NCBI GenBank assembly: GCA_964539235.1 | Contig: CAZIIK010000104.1 | Location: 1 to 8,715 of the forward strand | Direction of reading: 5' to 3' | Source: CAZIIK01 sp964539235 | GTDB lineage: Bacteria > Pseudomonadota > Gammaproteobacteria > Francisellales > CACEW01 | DNA: 8,715 nucleotides | In this document: piece by piece, positions 1-6,522 of the stretch | Numbering within the stretch: the first letter of the stretch is position 1 | How the letters are laid out: each line of letters begins with the position of its first letter | Made by a program: the position numbers and the translations under genes | Notes under the pieces: generated by a model | Seen by the model: only the letters and a program-made list of their open reading frames with translations | Told to the model about the DNA's origin: nothing | Databases searched by the model: none

Positions 1-108
1 CGCTGGAGAAAAATCAGGGGATTTAAGTTTTTAACATTGGTCGCCGACAATGTAGAATTCAAAGATGGAGAATTGGTTAGTGAACAGATAAACAGGAAGG
101 CCGCTTAA
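1..108 (+). CDS. Transposase C-terminus (5'-truncated by window edge)
   Basis: Frame +1 is open from the first base and ends at TAA 106-108, giving about 35 residues beginning RWRKIRGFKFLTLV and ending with a KDGE segment and INRKAA. A terminal W-x-K-I-R-G-(F/Y)-x-x-L, then F-K-D-G, then a short Ala-rich tail resembles the C-termini of some bacterial transposases, possibly of the IS256/mutator type. This is a remembered resemblance, not a search result. The TAA is followed about 30 bp later by what looks like an element terminus, which fits a transposase gene ending near the right end of its insertion sequence. The catalytic domain lies outside the window, so the family cannot be proved here. 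It could also be the tail of an unrelated protein. Confidence 0.4.
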   Translation, partial: RWRKIRGFKFLTLVADNVEFKDGELVSEQINRKAA

Positions 109-139
109 CCATCCCATACACCAGATTTGACATTAACTC
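1..139 (+). mobile_element. Right end of an insertion sequence (probable)
   Basis: After the transposase-like stop codon there are about 30 non-coding bases, CATACACCAGATTTGACATT and then AACTC, before a coding-like stretch begins. Read on the other strand this would be an inverted-repeat terminus starting GAGTTAATGTCAAATCTGG. I place the outer boundary near 139, but the opposite terminus and target duplication lie outside the window, so the boundary is inferred. Confidence 0.35.
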
Positions 140-405
140 GCAGTCATGCCGGTGCTTGTGGATTTGGCGCGGTGTGTTACTCCGGGAATATCACCTTGAA
201 TGAGTCTGATTTATTCGCTGGATTGCCGATCGACTTTAATGTGGACCTGGGTTTTAACGAAGCACCGTTAAATCCGATCCGGTATGATTATGGCTTTGTG
301 CACGCGCATATCGATAATACGCAGTACTTGTATGGTCAATTACGTGCTTATGAGTCAGGTTTTTTCGCTAATCAAACCGGTTTGGTGTATATCGATCAGA
401 AATAG
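140..405 (+). pseudogene. 3' remnant of an unrecognised gene, cut by the upstream IS
   Basis: An open frame continues to TAG 403-405 and encodes about 88 residues after the presumed IS end. It contains two cysteines (GACGFGAVCYSG), an acidic mid-part (NVDLGFNEAP) and a C-terminus ending GLVYIDQK. The only in-frame start near its beginning is TTG at 127. That codon lies in the probable IS terminus and has no Shine-Dalgarno sequence, so I read this as the C-terminal part of a longer gene whose start was separated by the insertion. Composition (Tyr, Asn, Gly, Phe rich, few Lys) would fit an exported protein, but I do not recognise the family and assign no function. A small gene using the TTG start is the alternative. 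Confidence 0.45.
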
Positions 406-625
406 CTTATTCGTGCAAAGGTCTGTTGATACGAGTCATCTTTAGGGGAGGTTGTGGCAATTTGCTCACTGCATGGGCGTCCAGAAAAGTCCTTGAAAAT
501 TTTCTTGTGAATTCAGATGTGTTATAAACGGCTGGATCTGCTGCTTTGTGGGCAGAAGTTCCATGCTCCAAGTCTTTTTCTTCTAAAGGGCTGGGATTTT
601 TATTTGTGCAAAGTCTTATTCATGA
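406..625. other. Intergenic spacer, no gene seen
   Basis: This 220-bp stretch lies between the gene remnant (plus strand) and the convergent apaH gene (minus strand). It contains an incidental 10-bp palindrome GAAAATTTTC and a short similarity between GTGCAAAGGTCT near 413 and GTGCAAAGTCT near 606. I find no hairpin followed by a T-run that would make a convincing terminator for apaH, and no coding frame with a credible start. Confidence 0.5.
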
Positions 626-1441
626 TCAGTTGGCTCTATCTTTGGGATTGGTAGGTACAGTATGGCGTTCCCAGGTATCCACGTTTAACGCTGTTAAGGT
701 GTTGCCCCAGACGCAACCCGTATCAACTGCATGCAAATCGACACGTTGTGTTTGACCGTTTAGAGCAGCCCAATGGCCAAAAATAATCTGTAAGGGGCCT
801 GCCGGCTTGCGTTGTGTAAACCAGGGAATATGAGAGGCTGGCGCATTTTGAATATCACCTTTGTAGCCCAGTAACAGTCGGCCGTGAGAATCGCAAAAGC
901 GCATGCGAGTCAATGCATTGATGATGAAACGTAGGCGGTCAGTGCCAGATAAATGGGCTTGCCATTGGTTAGGGTGATTGCCATATAGGTTTTGTAATAG
1001 CAGTGTGCGACTACTTTCTTTCGTGAGGGCGCTCTCAACTTCTTGGGCATATTTTTGGGCATCAGCTATATGCCAGCTTGGTAAAAGGCCCGCATGTGTC
1101 AGTACAACATGGCGTTTTTCATCATAATGCAGCAACGGTTGTTGGCTAAGCCAATCCAGCAATTGTGTGCAGTCAGGTGCTTGCAGAATATCGGCAAGTG
1201 CAGGATCGGGAGCGGGTTGGTAGGGTTGCGCTAAAAGATGAAAGTCATGGTTACCGAGGACAGTGAATGCATGAGGTAATTGTTGTATAAAACGTAGGGT
1301 TTGTAGCGAATGAAGGCCGCGGTTGACCAAGTCCCCAGCAAACCACAGCGTGTCATTTTGGGGGTCATAATCAATACGTTGGAGCAAGTCGCATAAGCTG
1401 TGGTAACAGCCTTGAACATCGCCGATAACATAAGTGTTCAT
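626..1441 (-). CDS. apaH: Bis(5'-nucleosyl)-tetraphosphatase, symmetrical (Ap4A hydrolase)
   Basis: The 271-residue product is a metallophosphoesterase of the ApaH family, which splits diadenosine tetraphosphate into two ADP in the cytoplasm and limits this stress nucleotide. Motifs are in the expected order: GDVQG (residues 7-11), GDLVNRG (36-42), GNHD (63-66), THAGLLPSW near 115-123, and the family-typical GHWAALNG and DTGCVWGNTLT near the C-terminus. Length matches the E. coli protein (about 280). The first motif has Gln where E. coli has His, a variant also usual in Pseudomonas ApaH. The ATG at 1441 overlaps the stop of the upstream gene as ATGA, so translation is probably coupled. The common partner apaG is not adjacent; a small ABM-like gene takes that position. 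Confidence 0.96.
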   Translation of the reverse strand: MNTYVIGDVQGCYHSLCDLLQRIDYDPQNDTLWFAGDLVNRGLHSLQTLRFIQQLPHAFTVLGNHDFHLLAQPYQPAPDPALADILQAPDCTQLLDWLSQQPLLHYDEKRHVVLTHAGLLPSWHIADAQKYAQEVESALTKESSRTLLLQNLYGNHPNQWQAHLSGTDRLRFIINALTRMRFCDSHGRLLLGYKGDIQNAPASHIPWFTQRKPAGPLQIIFGHWAALNGQTQRVDLHAVDTGCVWGNTLTALNVDTWERHTVPTNPKDRAN

Positions 1442-1758
1442 GTATGTGCCGCGAGGCAGGTGAAATGACCGTTACAAATCACATGGTCAATGCAATCCAT
1501 AAAAGGTTGTGCGCAGGGCAATTGTTTAAAGCGGGAGAATGCATCCAACGCACAGGTTTGGTCTTGCCAAATAACCTGATCACAAAATTGCAGGGTGTTG
1601 TGAATGTCCTGTTGTGTCGACATGGAGATGAATCCAGGTTGGTTCTTTAAGGTCTGTTGCACCGCTTGATGTCGAGCATGATAGGCAGAGAGCTGTTCAG
1701 GTTTGACGCGGTAGATGACCAGTTCAGTGCAATGAGGTGTCGTGGACGAATTGGACAT
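1438..1758 (-). CDS. ABM-like dimeric alpha/beta-barrel protein of unknown role
   Basis: The 106-residue product has the pattern of the antibiotic-biosynthesis-monooxygenase (ABM) or dimeric alpha/beta-barrel fold: a first strand TELVIYRVKPEQ (about 11-22), a helix YHARHQAVQQTLKNQPGF, a strand with FISMSTQQD, then FCDQVIWQD and a second helix ALDAFSRFKQL. Such proteins are small homodimers. Some are oxygenases, others have no known chemistry, and no catalytic residues can be named from sequence here, so the function stays open. It is the first gene of a two-gene unit: its TGA (1438-1440) overlaps the apaH ATG. The ATG at 1756-1758 is the first available start after the divergent spacer; no strong Shine-Dalgarno is visible. 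Confidence 0.75.
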   Translation of the reverse strand: MSNSSTTPHCTELVIYRVKPEQLSAYHARHQAVQQTLKNQPGFISMSTQQDIHNTLQFCDQVIWQDQTCALDAFSRFKQLPCAQPFMDCIDHVICNGHFTCLAAHT

Positions 1759-1766
1759 AATCGCAA

Positions 1767-1795
1767 TAGGTGTTTACACAGATTGTCGCTATAAT
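1767..1795 (+). promoter_or_regulatory. Candidate promoter of the antiporter gene
   Basis: A perfect -10 hexamer TATAAT lies at 1790-1795, about 30 bp upstream of the antiporter ATG. At 17 bp spacing the -35 position (1767-1772) reads TAGGTG, a poor match. The perfect -10 supports the call and the weak -35 limits it. The leader would be only about 20-25 nt. Confidence 0.4.
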
Positions 1796-1800
1796 GTCAC
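1768..1800 (-). promoter_or_regulatory. Candidate promoter of the ABM-like gene and apaH
   Basis: On the minus strand, GTGACA (1800-1795; five of six bases of TTGACA) is followed after 16 bp by TGTAAA (1778-1773; four of six of TATAAT). Initiation would fall about 10 bases before the start codon at 1758. The -35 element overlaps the last base of the divergent TATAAT on the plus strand, so the two promoters would overlap. Confidence 0.3.
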
Positions 1801-1824
1801 ACCCTTTGAGACCTTGCCAAGTCC

Positions 1825-3000
1825 ATGTCATCCAGTAGTTTTGTTTTCGCTTTTTTTATCATTTTTTTTGGTGCTTCGTTATTGGCCACTGCTGCGCTGT
1901 ATACCCGGCAGTCATTATTGGTGGCCTATTTGGTTTTGGGCGTGATTGTCGGTCCTTGGGGATTAAAGCTGATTCCTCAAACTCATGTGATCGCTGAGAT
2001 CTCAGATATCGGCATTATGTTTTTATTATTCTTGCTTGGGTTGAACATGCGCTTTAGCAATTTATTGGATATGTTGCGCGGCGCCACGATTGTTACCTGT
2101 GTCAGTGCTTTGGTATTTTCAGCCGTTTTGATGCTGGTGATGCATCTGTTTGGTTTTGCCTGGATTGATAGCATTTTGGTGGGGATTGCGTTGATGTTTT
2201 CCAGTACCATTGTTGGTTTGAAACTTTTGCCAACAACAGCGTTGCATCACCAGCATATTGGTGAAGTCATGGTCAGTATTCTGCTATTTCAGGATGTGAT
2301 AGCAATTATTGTGTTGTTAGTCCTAGGGATTGGTGGAGTTGGCGGCCATCAATTGAGTTGGTGGCACGCTGTGCGCTCCATTATCGCGTTTCCTTTGCTG
2401 GTGGCGTTTGCCTATGTATCAGAGCGTTATGTGCTGTATCGTCTATTTCGACGCTTTGACCGTATTCAAGAGTATTTGTTTTTGATTACGATTGGCTGGT
2501 GTTTATGCTTAGCACAAATTGCGCATTGGTCGGGTTTATCCTACGAAATTGGCGCATTTATCGCCGGTGTAAGTTTAGCCGCGAGTCCGATTTCACAGTT
2601 TATCTCTGAAAGCCTTAAGCCTTTGCGAGATTTCTTTTTAATTATTTTCTTCTTCTCAGTCGGCGCATCCTTTCACTATCAAGGCATGGTGGATGTGATT
2701 TGGCCTGTGTTAGCACTGTTGCTCTTAGTCATTATTTTGAAACCCGTTACCTTTTTTCTTTTATTGCGTTCGGTGGACGAAAGTCCAAAACGCGCCTGGG
2801 AAGCAGGTGTGCGTTTGGGGCAGGCCAGTGAGTTTTCACTATTGGTTGCAGTCTTAGCCCTACAGGCAGAACTACTGAGTCAGTCAGCTTATGTGGTAAT
2901 CCAAGGTGTGACGATTTTAAGTTTTATTATTTCTTCTTATTGGGTGGTGATGAGTTATCCCAGCCCCATGTCTTTAACAAAAAAATTGCGGCGCGATTAA
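1825..3000 (+). CDS. CPA2-family monovalent cation:proton antiporter (KefB-like membrane domain)
   Basis: The 391-residue polytopic inner-membrane protein belongs to the cation:proton antiporter-2 (Na+/H+ exchanger) family, which exchanges K+ or Na+ for H+. Diagnostic features are the LVLGVIVGPWGL segment near residues 36-47, ALMFSSTIVGLKLL with SST at 126-128, LLFQDVIAI with the conserved membrane aspartate D157, GAFIAGVSLAASP, and GQASEF at 332-337. About twelve hydrophobic segments are visible. The protein ends soon after the last one, so the cytoplasmic TrkA-N/RCK domain that gates KefB and KefC is absent. A separate regulatory subunit is possible but not seen. The ATG at 1825 has only a weak GAG upstream. 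The last codons also form the T-run end of a terminator for the convergent gene. Confidence 0.9.
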   Translation: MSSSSFVFAFFIIFFGASLLATAALYTRQSLLVAYLVLGVIVGPWGLKLIPQTHVIAEISDIGIMFLLFLLGLNMRFSNLLDMLRGATIVTCVSALVFSAVLMLVMHLFGFAWIDSILVGIALMFSSTIVGLKLLPTTALHHQHIGEVMVSILLFQDVIAIIVLLVLGIGGVGGHQLSWWHAVRSIIAFPLLVAFAYVSERYVLYRLFRRFDRIQEYLFLITIGWCLCLAQIAHWSGLSYEIGAFIAGVSLAASPISQFISESLKPLRDFFLIIFFFSVGASFHYQGMVDVIWPVLALLLLVIILKPVTFFLLLRSVDESPKRAWEAGVRLGQASEFSLLVAVLALQAELLSQSAYVVIQGVTILSFIISSYWVVMSYPSPMSLTKKLRRD

Positions 3001-3006
3001 GCGCAA
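2979..3006 (-). terminator. Rho-independent terminator of the convergent minus-strand gene
   Basis: Read on the minus strand, TTGCG (3006-3002) can pair with CGCAA (2990-2986), and seven T follow at once (2985-2979). An alternative GCGC/GCGC pairing lies inside. The stem is short (5 bp), but the position, about a dozen bases after the minus-strand stop codon at 3019, is right for a terminator. It lies inside the last codons of the antiporter gene. Confidence 0.5.
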
Positions 3007-3018
3007 GATCCCGTTGCC

Positions 3019-3432
3019 TTATTCCTGTGTAGATTGGGTTGTGAGGCCACATAATTTCGGATCAGTGTTTTTACAGGTGCGCATTTTATCGGTGTACGTA
3101 AAATACGTTGCTTTTTCCCAACCGGTGCCAGTGAGTTCATTCTGTGTTGTGACAGGTTGGCTGTATGCAATAGAAAAGTAAGCCTTATGGTGGTTGATCT
3201 GGTGGCTATAGTGACAAAACACTTGGCTTTCAGCCCAAATACTATATTCGAATTGCGGTTGTTTGAGTGGTTGTGCGTTGTGTGGGTAGTTGGGTGTGGC
3301 TTGCCAAAGGTTATGCGTCAGAAATTTGCTAGGATTTTGCTGGATTTCCCTCACGTCTGGGCAGGATTATGCGAAACTGCAGTAAGTGAAAAAGCTTGTG
3401 ATCAGTGTGATAAGTCCTGTTTTGCTGTGCAT
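3019..3432 (-). pseudogene. Small secreted protein (DUF3757-like) with an in-frame TAA after the signal peptide
   Basis: From the ATG at 3432, preceded by a GGA Shine-Dalgarno in TGGAACTCAC, the frame reads MHSK, a hydrophobic core GLITLITSFF and an end CSFA. This is a complete 21-residue signal peptide. Codon 22 is TAA (3367-3369). The same frame then stays open for 115 residues, starting SCPDVREIQ and ending at TAA 3019-3021. The mature part has four cysteines and many aromatic and His residues. A CP-x-x-x-x-I start after a signal peptide recalls the DUF3757 type of small periplasmic or secreted proteins in Legionella and Coxiella; this is a tentative memory. The intact frame across the stop points to a recent nonsense mutation, a sequencing error, or readthrough. 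The GTG at 3354 could start a leaderless version, but without a signal peptide that makes little sense. Confidence 0.65.
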
Positions 3433-3615
3433 GTGAGTTCCATTATTGAGGCATATATTGCCACTGTTTGAGCTTTTGCTATGTGTTATACAGTGGTCGA
3501 GTGTGATCGGATATAGAGAAATATAGACCAAACCGAATAATAAATTTTTAAAATATGATTTATATATAATATTTATATTGAAGGTTGGTAAATAACTTTA
3601 ATATAGGATTGTAAA
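3433..3615. other. AT-rich spacer between the pheA end and the secreted-protein pseudogene
   Basis: This spacer holds the upstream region of the pseudogene and the downstream region of pheA, both on the minus strand. Bases about 3528-3605 are very AT-rich, with runs such as AAATTTTTAAAATATG and TATATATAAT. On the minus strand a TATAAC (about 3491-3486) could be a -10 for the pseudogene, with no good -35. A small palindrome TTGTAAATTACAA (3609-3621) spans the pheA stop codon but lacks a T-run, so I do not call it a terminator. Confidence 0.4.
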
Positions 3616-4464
3616 TTACAAGTTAGGTTGCTCAGCCGGGTAGATTCCCCATGATTGCACGGAATAAATATCACGTTTAATTTCATTTGTTAGGGTATTA
3701 AGTTGATTCTGACAGCCTTTAAGTTCAGCTACCCACTCGTGCTGCCATAATGAGTTATCCAGCGGGATTGGTTGGATATGCATGAGCTTAACGTTATGCA
3801 TTTCCACAGCTTTCCCCAGCTTTGGTAGGGCCTGGTTGATGTTCTGGGTGTTGAAGCTCAGCAGTGTTTTGCAGGGTGTCGATAAGATATCAATCACACT
3901 TGGGAGCCGGCTAATTATCAGGAAACGAGTTTGATTATGCGGTTGATTAGCAATGTGCTGCGCTAAGATTTTAAGCCCGTAGATACCTGCGGCTTCTGCA
4001 TTCGCAATAGCACCTGTTGAACTGTCTTGGTTTTGAGCGATATAAGCAGCTGCAGTGGCGGTATTACTATAGTCCTTAGAGGTTAGTCCATTCCGCTGTA
4101 AAAACTGACTGCATTGTGCCAAGGCTTGTGGATGTGACATGACCGTATCGAGATGCTCAAGTGTTGCGTCGTGCGTGCCCAGTAGACAATGTTCAATGCG
4201 GAGTGACAGTTCTGCTTGAATGCAGAGTGTCGGGTTCAAGCGTAAGGCTGCATAAGCCGGAAACACAAAGCCGGCTAATGCATTTTCTATCGGTAAGACT
4301 GCATAATCAGCGGTTTGTGTGGCGACAGCCTGTAGCATGTCTGAGAATGTGGGGTAAGGTATGAAGTGAGCGCTTTCGGCATAATATTGGCGTGCCGCCT
4401 GGTGCGAATAAGCGCCAGGCTGTCCTTGATATGCAATATTGTGACTATATGCGTTCTCTGCCAC
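3616..4464 (-). CDS. pheA: Prephenate dehydratase (stand-alone)
   Basis: The 282-residue enzyme converts prephenate to phenylpyruvate in phenylalanine synthesis. The catalytic PDT domain (about 9-185) shows YQGQPGAYSHQAA (12-24), PIENALAG (58-65, where most relatives have PIENS), SHPQALAQC (110-118) and the essential Thr-Arg-Phe at 179-181 within HNQTRFLII. There is no chorismate mutase domain, so it is the monofunctional, alpha-proteobacterial-like type. A C-terminal region (about 199-280) aligns in shape with an ACT domain, but the ligand-binding motifs are altered: QAL at 211-213 in the GAL position and IQPIP at 230-234 in the place of ESRP. The start is GTG at 4464, inside the 3' end of the upstream transporter gene (20-bp overlap), with GGGA upstream as a possible ribosome site. 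Confidence 0.93.
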   Translation of the reverse strand: MAENAYSHNIAYQGQPGAYSHQAARQYYAESAHFIPYPTFSDMLQAVATQTADYAVLPIENALAGFVFPAYAALRLNPTLCIQAELSLRIEHCLLGTHDATLEHLDTVMSHPQALAQCSQFLQRNGLTSKDYSNTATAAAYIAQNQDSSTGAIANAEAAGIYGLKILAQHIANQPHNQTRFLIISRLPSVIDILSTPCKTLLSFNTQNINQALPKLGKAVEMHNVKLMHIQPIPLDNSLWQHEWVAELKGCQNQLNTLTNEIKRDIYSVQSWGIYPAEQPNL

Positions 4465-5725
4465 AAAAAGTTTCCCGAATAATGCCTAATGACAGAATGG
4501 CACAGATAATAAAGAAAATAGGTAAAATAATCAGTGCGGCTTTGAGGTCTCCAATCGCGTAAACATGATGGATGCTAACATGTGCGGTCATGGCGGAGTG
4601 CAATGACAGGAGCTTGCCCACAAAGGGTTGCACCAAAATGCCACTGGCGACAACAGCCATATTATTAAAGCCAATGGATGTTGATGTGCGTTTTCTGGCT
4701 GTGAAATCTTTGACTACTGCAAAGCTTAAAATCTGACCGGAGGGCCCAATGCCCGTAATAAAAAGGCAGAGGCTTAACGCCCAAATGGGTAAATGTGGCA
4801 CATAGACGACGATGCTGACAGCGATGGCCCCCACCATGGCGGTGGAAAATAGCATGGGATTGCGGCGGCCAATCAAATCTGAGAGTGCGCCGACAAAGGG
4901 GCTAGCGACACCAATGCCCAGCCAAATCAATGCGCATAAGCTGCCAGATTGGGTATTGCTGAGGTGATATGCTGTTTTAAGAAAAGGTACACCCCATAAG
5001 GATGCAAATGCGGTGACAGGTGCCCAGTTGAAGAAAGCATACAGTGCTGCCATCCAGGTTTGACGTTGATGAATAATGCGTTTCAATGTGCACATAACCG
5101 GTTCAACATCTTCTTCTTTGCTTTGTGGTGCGGGTTTGGGCTTGCGCACAAAAAACCAGATGATGGCTGCCAGGAAAATACCTATAACCATGATCCCCCA
5201 TAAAGTTTGACGCCAACCAAATTGGTCTGTGCTCCAAGCAATGGGAATATTGCCAACGATGCCGCCAATGGCGGCCAATAATTGAGCAATACCCGTTAGC
5301 ATGGCGAAGTAAGCCGGTGGGAAATAGCGTGCAGCAACGGTGAGTACGGATAAAAAAGCAAAGGCAGAGCCAAAGCCCATTAATAAACGGGCCAAGGAAC
5401 CTGAAATAATGCCAGAGGAAAAACCGAAGATACCAATGCCAGCAGCACAAATTAAAATAGCGACTGTGACTAATACACGAAAATTGGTCCGGTCGTACAT
5501 CAAGCCAGAAGGGATTTGCATGATGGTATAGGTCACAAAATACACACCTGACATAATGCCAAGGCCAAAGGCAGTTAGGTGTAGGCTATTACGCAGTTGT
5601 TCAGCCATTACACCTGGTGAAACCTGCAATGCCATTTCAAAACACAGAAATAAAGCCATGAGCAAGAAGATGATAATGGCCTTGGGATAATACCAACTGT
5701 CCTGTGAAGCGCAGTGTTGCGACAT
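4445..5725 (-). CDS. MFS transporter (Pht/LbtC-like group)
   Basis: The product (426 residues from ATG 5725) is a 12-segment major facilitator. Motif A appears as GLMYDRTNFR (74-83) and again in the second half as GALSDLIGRR. The N-terminal FEMALQVSPGVM signature is one I associate with MFS proteins of intracellular gammaproteobacteria such as Legionella and Coxiella, a group that includes nutrient (Pht) and siderophore carriers; the substrate cannot be read from sequence. I chose ATG 5725 over an in-frame TTG at 5746 because AAGGA lies 8 bases upstream of it and the TTG precedes that ribosome site. The gene overlaps pheA by 20 bp, so they are probably cotranscribed. A Fur-box-like 19-mer lies upstream, which would suit an iron-related substrate, whereas linkage to pheA would suit an aromatic compound. 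Neither is shown. Confidence 0.88.
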   Translation of the reverse strand: MSQHCASQDSWYYPKAIIIFLLMALFLCFEMALQVSPGVMAEQLRNSLHLTAFGLGIMSGVYFVTYTIMQIPSGLMYDRTNFRVLVTVAILICAAGIGIFGFSSGIISGSLARLLMGFGSAFAFLSVLTVAARYFPPAYFAMLTGIAQLLAAIGGIVGNIPIAWSTDQFGWRQTLWGIMVIGIFLAAIIWFFVRKPKPAPQSKEEDVEPVMCTLKRIIHQRQTWMAALYAFFNWAPVTAFASLWGVPFLKTAYHLSNTQSGSLCALIWLGIGVASPFVGALSDLIGRRNPMLFSTAMVGAIAVSIVVYVPHLPIWALSLCLFITGIGPSGQILSFAVVKDFTARKRTSTSIGFNNMAVVASGILVQPFVGKLLSLHSAMTAHVSIHHVYAIGDLKAALIILPIFFIICAILSLGIIRETFCGRERI

Positions 5726-5773
5726 AATGTACTTCCTTTCACTCAAATAAGGGCATCAGAAAAACAGATGAGT

Positions 5774-5792
5774 GATATTGATTATTCTGATA
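5774..5792 (-). promoter_or_regulatory. Fur-box-like 19-mer upstream of the MFS-pheA operon
   Basis: The minus-strand sequence TATCAGAATAATCAATATC matches the classical Fur consensus GATAATGATAATCATTATC at 14 of 19 positions, with an unbroken run of seven at positions 8-14. It lies about 50-70 bp upstream of the MFS start and about 90-105 bp upstream of bioD. A weak minus-strand promoter (TTGCGC at 5801-5796, TATCAC at 5777-5772) would place it in the spacer between -35 and -10. AT-rich sequence gives such matches by chance at some rate. Confidence 0.35.
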
Positions 5793-5878
5793 AAGGCGCA
5801 AGGATTGTATCGGGCTGTTTTCGCAATTGAAAGCTTGTTACCGTTTGGCTCCCCAGTCATTTTCGCTTCAGGCATATA

Positions 5879-6514
5879 ATGGATCGAGTCATTGCACTAT
5901 CGCCCGGTCAGTATTTTATTACCGGCACGGATACCGATGTCGGCAAAACCTATTTCACTTGCCATTGGCTGCAGCAATTAGCCGCCGAAGGTTACCAGAC
6001 CACGGCGTTAAAACCAATGGCTGCGGGTGCAGTAGAAATGCCGGAAGGTTTGCGTAATGCGGATGCCTTGGAGTTGCAGGCTTCGATGACAGAAGCCATG
6101 CTATATGAGCATTTAAATCCAGTTTGTTATCCTGAACCTGTGTCGCCACATTTGGCTGCACCAATGGGTCAGCAAATATCCGCACAAGAATTGCAACAAA
6201 TATGCCAGCCTGGATTAACCCAACGCAGTGATTACTGTCTAGTCGAGGGTGCGGGGGGATGGTTGTGTCCCATGAATGCGCAACAAACTTTGGCGGATTT
6301 TGTGCAATGTTTGAATATTCCTGTGGTTTTGGTTGTTGGTATGCGACTGGGTTGTTTGAACCATGCCTTGCTCACTGTGCAAGATATACATGCCAAAGGT
6401 TTGATTTTAGCCGGTTGGGTTGCCAATGGCTTAGAGAAGCCGATGCCCCGTTTGCAGGACAATATTGCAACCTTGCAGCAGCGCATTAATGCGCCTTGTC
6501 TAGCTATTTTGTAG
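5879..6514 (+). CDS. bioD: Dethiobiotin synthetase
   Basis: The 211-residue ATP-dependent enzyme closes the ureido ring of 7,8-diaminopelargonate with CO2 to give dethiobiotin, the step before biotin synthase. The P-loop is GTDTDVGKT (16-24). KPMAAG at 45-50 followed by PEGLRNADALEL matches the substrate-binding segment of E. coli BioD. EGAGGW (123-128) and the VGMRLGCLNHALLT segment are also diagnostic. Length is close to the family norm (about 225). The ATG at 5879 has AGG about 7 bases upstream. No other bio genes are in the window, so biotin synthesis must be encoded elsewhere too. The stop codon TAG lies 8 bp before the ldcA start, suggesting one transcript. Confidence 0.95.
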   Translation: MDRVIALSPGQYFITGTDTDVGKTYFTCHWLQQLAAEGYQTTALKPMAAGAVEMPEGLRNADALELQASMTEAMLYEHLNPVCYPEPVSPHLAAPMGQQISAQELQQICQPGLTQRSDYCLVEGAGGWLCPMNAQQTLADFVQCLNIPVVLVVGMRLGCLNHALLTVQDIHAKGLILAGWVANGLEKPMPRLQDNIATLQQRINAPCLAIL

Positions 6515-6522
6515 GTTGTGCA

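Noticed and set aside
546..755. 69-codon plus-strand frame over the 3' end of apaH
   Set aside because: It overlaps apaH in antisense and has no ribosome site or recognisable motif.
1409..1420. His-to-Gln change in the first metallophosphoesterase motif of ApaH (GDVQG)
   Set aside because: GD(L/V)QG is also the usual form in Pseudomonas ApaH, so it is a normal family variant, not a loss of function.
3157..3471. A 104-codon plus-strand frame opposite the secreted-protein pseudogene
   Set aside because: Its residues look like an antisense shadow; the minus-strand frame has a signal peptide, ribosome site, mature cysteines and a terminator.
5875..5880. TATAAT overlapping the bioD start codon as a promoter
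   Set aside because: It would start transcription inside the bioD gene, and no -35 is seen at the right distance. ATAATG is explained by the start codon.
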